Positions 5,977 through 7,223 of a stretch of 7,223 nt of DNA are shown here, piece by piece (the stretch's first letter is position 1; each line of letters begins with the position of its first letter). The stretch lies in contig DHXL01000399.1 of assembly GCA_002415335.1 (NCBI GenBank), forward strand, positions 1 to 7,223, read 5' to 3'. This DNA is from Oxalobacteraceae bacterium UBA5157. GTDB taxonomy: Bacteria; Pseudomonadota; Gammaproteobacteria; Burkholderiales; Burkholderiaceae_D. Both the position numbers and the translations under genes were made by a program. The notes under the pieces were generated by a model. That model saw nothing but the letters and a program-made list of their open reading frames with translations, did no database searches and was not told the DNA's origin.

Positions 5977-7223
5977 GTGACGAACCTGCTCCAACTTGAT
6001 TTCATACTTCTGGTCATCGCGGGGTGGTTAATCATTGGCGTCAGCGGTCTGTGTGTCTTGAAGCAAACCGCCTTTGTTGCGCGCGTGCTATTTCCGCTGG
6101 GGGCTGTGTTGGGTGTGGCGTTGTGCGTCATTGGCATTACCGGCGCGTTCGCCGCGCCGCAAGTCGCGGTCCTGCCGCTGGGCCTGCCCGGGTTGCCGTT
6201 CCACCTGCGGCTCGACGGCCTGTCGTCCTATTTCCTGTTCGTGTTCGGCATCGTCAGTACCGGCGTTTCCATCTTCTCGGCGGGCTATTTTCGCCAGGGC
6301 GAAGGAACGCCGCCAGGCCTCCTATGCCTCGAATACCATGCCTGCCTGGCAGGCATGGCATTGCTTCTGGTTGCCGACGACGCCTACGTGTTCATGGTGG
6401 CGTGGGAAACCATGTCGCTGACCGGAACCCTCTTGGTCATCGCGAACCACCGTCTCGCGGAAGTGCGCCGCGCAGGATTCCTCTATCTCCTGATTACCCA
6501 TATCGGTGCGCTCGCGCTGCTCCTGTGTTTCGGACTGCTGCAGGCAAATACCGGCGATTACACGTTTGCCAATATGCGCAAGCAACACCTGGACATGTTC
6601 TGGGCCTCGATTTCCTTTTTCCTCGCATTGTTCGGGTTCGGCGCCAAGGCCGGGATCCTGCCGCTGCATATCTGGCTACCGGAAGCGCATCCGGCGGCAC
6701 CTTCCCCGATATCGGCGCTAATGAGCGGATTCGTGCTGAAAACGGGCATTTACGGGATGCTGCGCGTCACGTTTGATCTGCTGCATATTCAGGTCTGGTG
6801 GTGGGGCGGCATCGCCCTCGCAATCGGGCTGGTCACCGCGCTGTTCGGCGTCGTGCTGAGCGCCGCGCAGACCGACATGAAGCGTCTGCTGGCTTATTCG
6901 TCGATCGAGAACATCGGATTGATGTTCGTGGGGATCGGCCTGACGATCCTGTTTAACGCCTACAACATGGCCGCGCTGGCGGCACTGTCGCTCACCGCCA
7001 CGCTGTACCACGTGGCGAGTCATGCGGCCTTCAAGTCGCTATTGTTTCTCGGCACCGGCACCGTGCTGCACGCGACCGGCGAGCGCAATCTCGGGCGTCT
7101 TGGCGGGCTGATGCGCTTCATGCCATGGACCGGATGGGCCGTCCTGATCGGCGCATTGGCCGCCGCCGGGCTGCCGCCTCTGGGCGGGTTTGTATCCGAA
7201 TGGCTGCTGCTGCAGAGCTTCCT
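5977..7223 (+). CDS. hyfB: Hydrogenase-4 subunit B (HyfB / formate hydrogenlyase subunit 3)-like proton channel, 3'-truncated
   Basis: This frame runs uninterrupted to the window end, giving 415 residues of a protein normally about 670 long. HyfB/HycC proteins are Mrp-antiporter/NuoL-NuoM-like inner-membrane subunits that couple a [NiFe]-hydrogenase-type module to proton or sodium translocation. It is hydrophobic throughout, with roughly eleven transmembrane segments visible. Numbered from GTG, key features are LDGLSSYF (79-86), GEGTPPGLLCLEYH, WETM with Glu144, Lys224 in FGAKAG, PLHIWLPEAHPAAPSPISAL (229-248), Lys255, DMKRLLAYSSIEN (300-312), His345 and His349, Lys353 in AFKSLLFLGTG, and GGFVSEW with Glu408. 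The Glu/Lys set corresponds to the proton-path residues of NuoM, with the same 31-residue gap between the two lysines. AFKSLLFLGTG and HATGERNLGRLGGL are typical of HyfB rather than NuoL or NuoM. An ATG at 5965 is the alternative start. Whether a catalytic hydrogenase follows cannot be seen. Confidence 0.9.
   Translation, partial: MTNLLQLDFILLVIAGWLIIGVSGLCVLKQTAFVARVLFPLGAVLGVALCVIGITGAFAAPQVAVLPLGLPGLPFHLRLDGLSSYFLFVFGIVSTGVSIFSAGYFRQGEGTPPGLLCLEYHACLAGMALLLVADDAYVFMVAWETMSLTGTLLVIANHRLAEVRRAGFLYLLITHIGALALLLCFGLLQANTGDYTFANMRKQHLDMFWASISFFLALFGFGAKAGILPLHIWLPEAHPAAPSPISALMSGFVLKTGIYGMLRVTFDLLHIQVWWWGGIALAIGLVTALFGVVLSAAQTDMKRLLAYSSIENIGLMFVGIGLTILFNAYNMAALAALSLTATLYHVASHAAFKSLLFLGTGTVLHATGERNLGRLGGLMRFMPWTGWAVLIGALAAAGLPPLGGFVSEWLLLQSF
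6332..6362. repeat. Near-perfect 31-base palindrome inside hyfB
   Basis: CCATGCCTGCC (6336-6346) and GGCAGGCATGG (6348-6358) are perfect reverse complements around one central base, and with one mismatched pair (6335/6359) the symmetry extends three more pairs to 6332-6362. In mRNA it can form a stem of ten pairs with a three-base loop, extended by three more pairs beyond the mismatch. It lies in the codons for the YHACLAGMA stretch of a transmembrane region. It may be chance in GC-rich coding sequence, an mRNA structure affecting expression, or a protein-binding site. Confidence 0.7.

Noticed and set aside
5718..6137. Short open frames on both strands across the divergent intergenic region
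   Set aside because: They lack ribosome binding sites, overlap promoter elements or the hyfB start, and show no recognisable sequence.

Overview
The window reads as an ordinary, GC-rich chromosomal segment of a betaproteobacterium. The best guess is Burkholderiales, possibly an Oxalobacteraceae such as a Herbaspirillum/Collimonas-like organism. This rests on the pairing of a DUF3460 small protein with ScpA and then PanC, on betaproteobacterial signatures inside PanC and ScpA, and on codon use strongly biased to G/C in third positions. The genus-level guess is inference only. No phage, transposon, CRISPR or toxin gene is visible.

Left part (1-1932, + strand): the window opens inside cobQ (cobyric acid synthase, adenosylcobalamin synthesis), which lacks its N-terminal ~75-80 residues. 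An 84-base gap holding an imperfect inverted repeat follows, then a short orphan ParA-type ATPase gene with no parB partner. These converge on the central minus-strand group.

Centre (1986-5731, - strand), in transcription order: DUF3460 protein, scpA (chromosome condensation), a 136-base gap containing a paired REP-like palindrome, panC (pantothenate synthesis), btuF (periplasmic cobalamin-binding protein) and an unrecognised three-helix membrane protein. The last three are joined by single-base stop/start overlaps (TGATG and TAATG). They are therefore almost certainly one translationally coupled unit, which places the unknown membrane protein with BtuF. B12-related genes (cobQ and btuF) lie on both sides of the convergent point, so the window probably borders a larger cobalamin synthesis/uptake locus to its left.

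Right part (5732-7223): a divergent intergenic region has candidate promoters for both directions and an 11-base tandem repeat. It leads into a gene that stays open to the window edge. This is the N-terminal ~60% of a HyfB-type (hydrogenase-4 / formate hydrogenlyase subunit 3) proton-pumping membrane subunit, with the antiporter-like Glu/Lys channel residues in place. It is probably the first gene of a membrane energy-converting complex. Its coding sequence carries a nearly perfect 31-base palindrome.

The items most worth following are the hyfB-led cluster with its unusual promoter, the BtuF-coupled unknown membrane protein, the orphan ParA with its upstream inverted repeat, and the REP-like pair. 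I see no clear evidence for a wholly new system inside the window.
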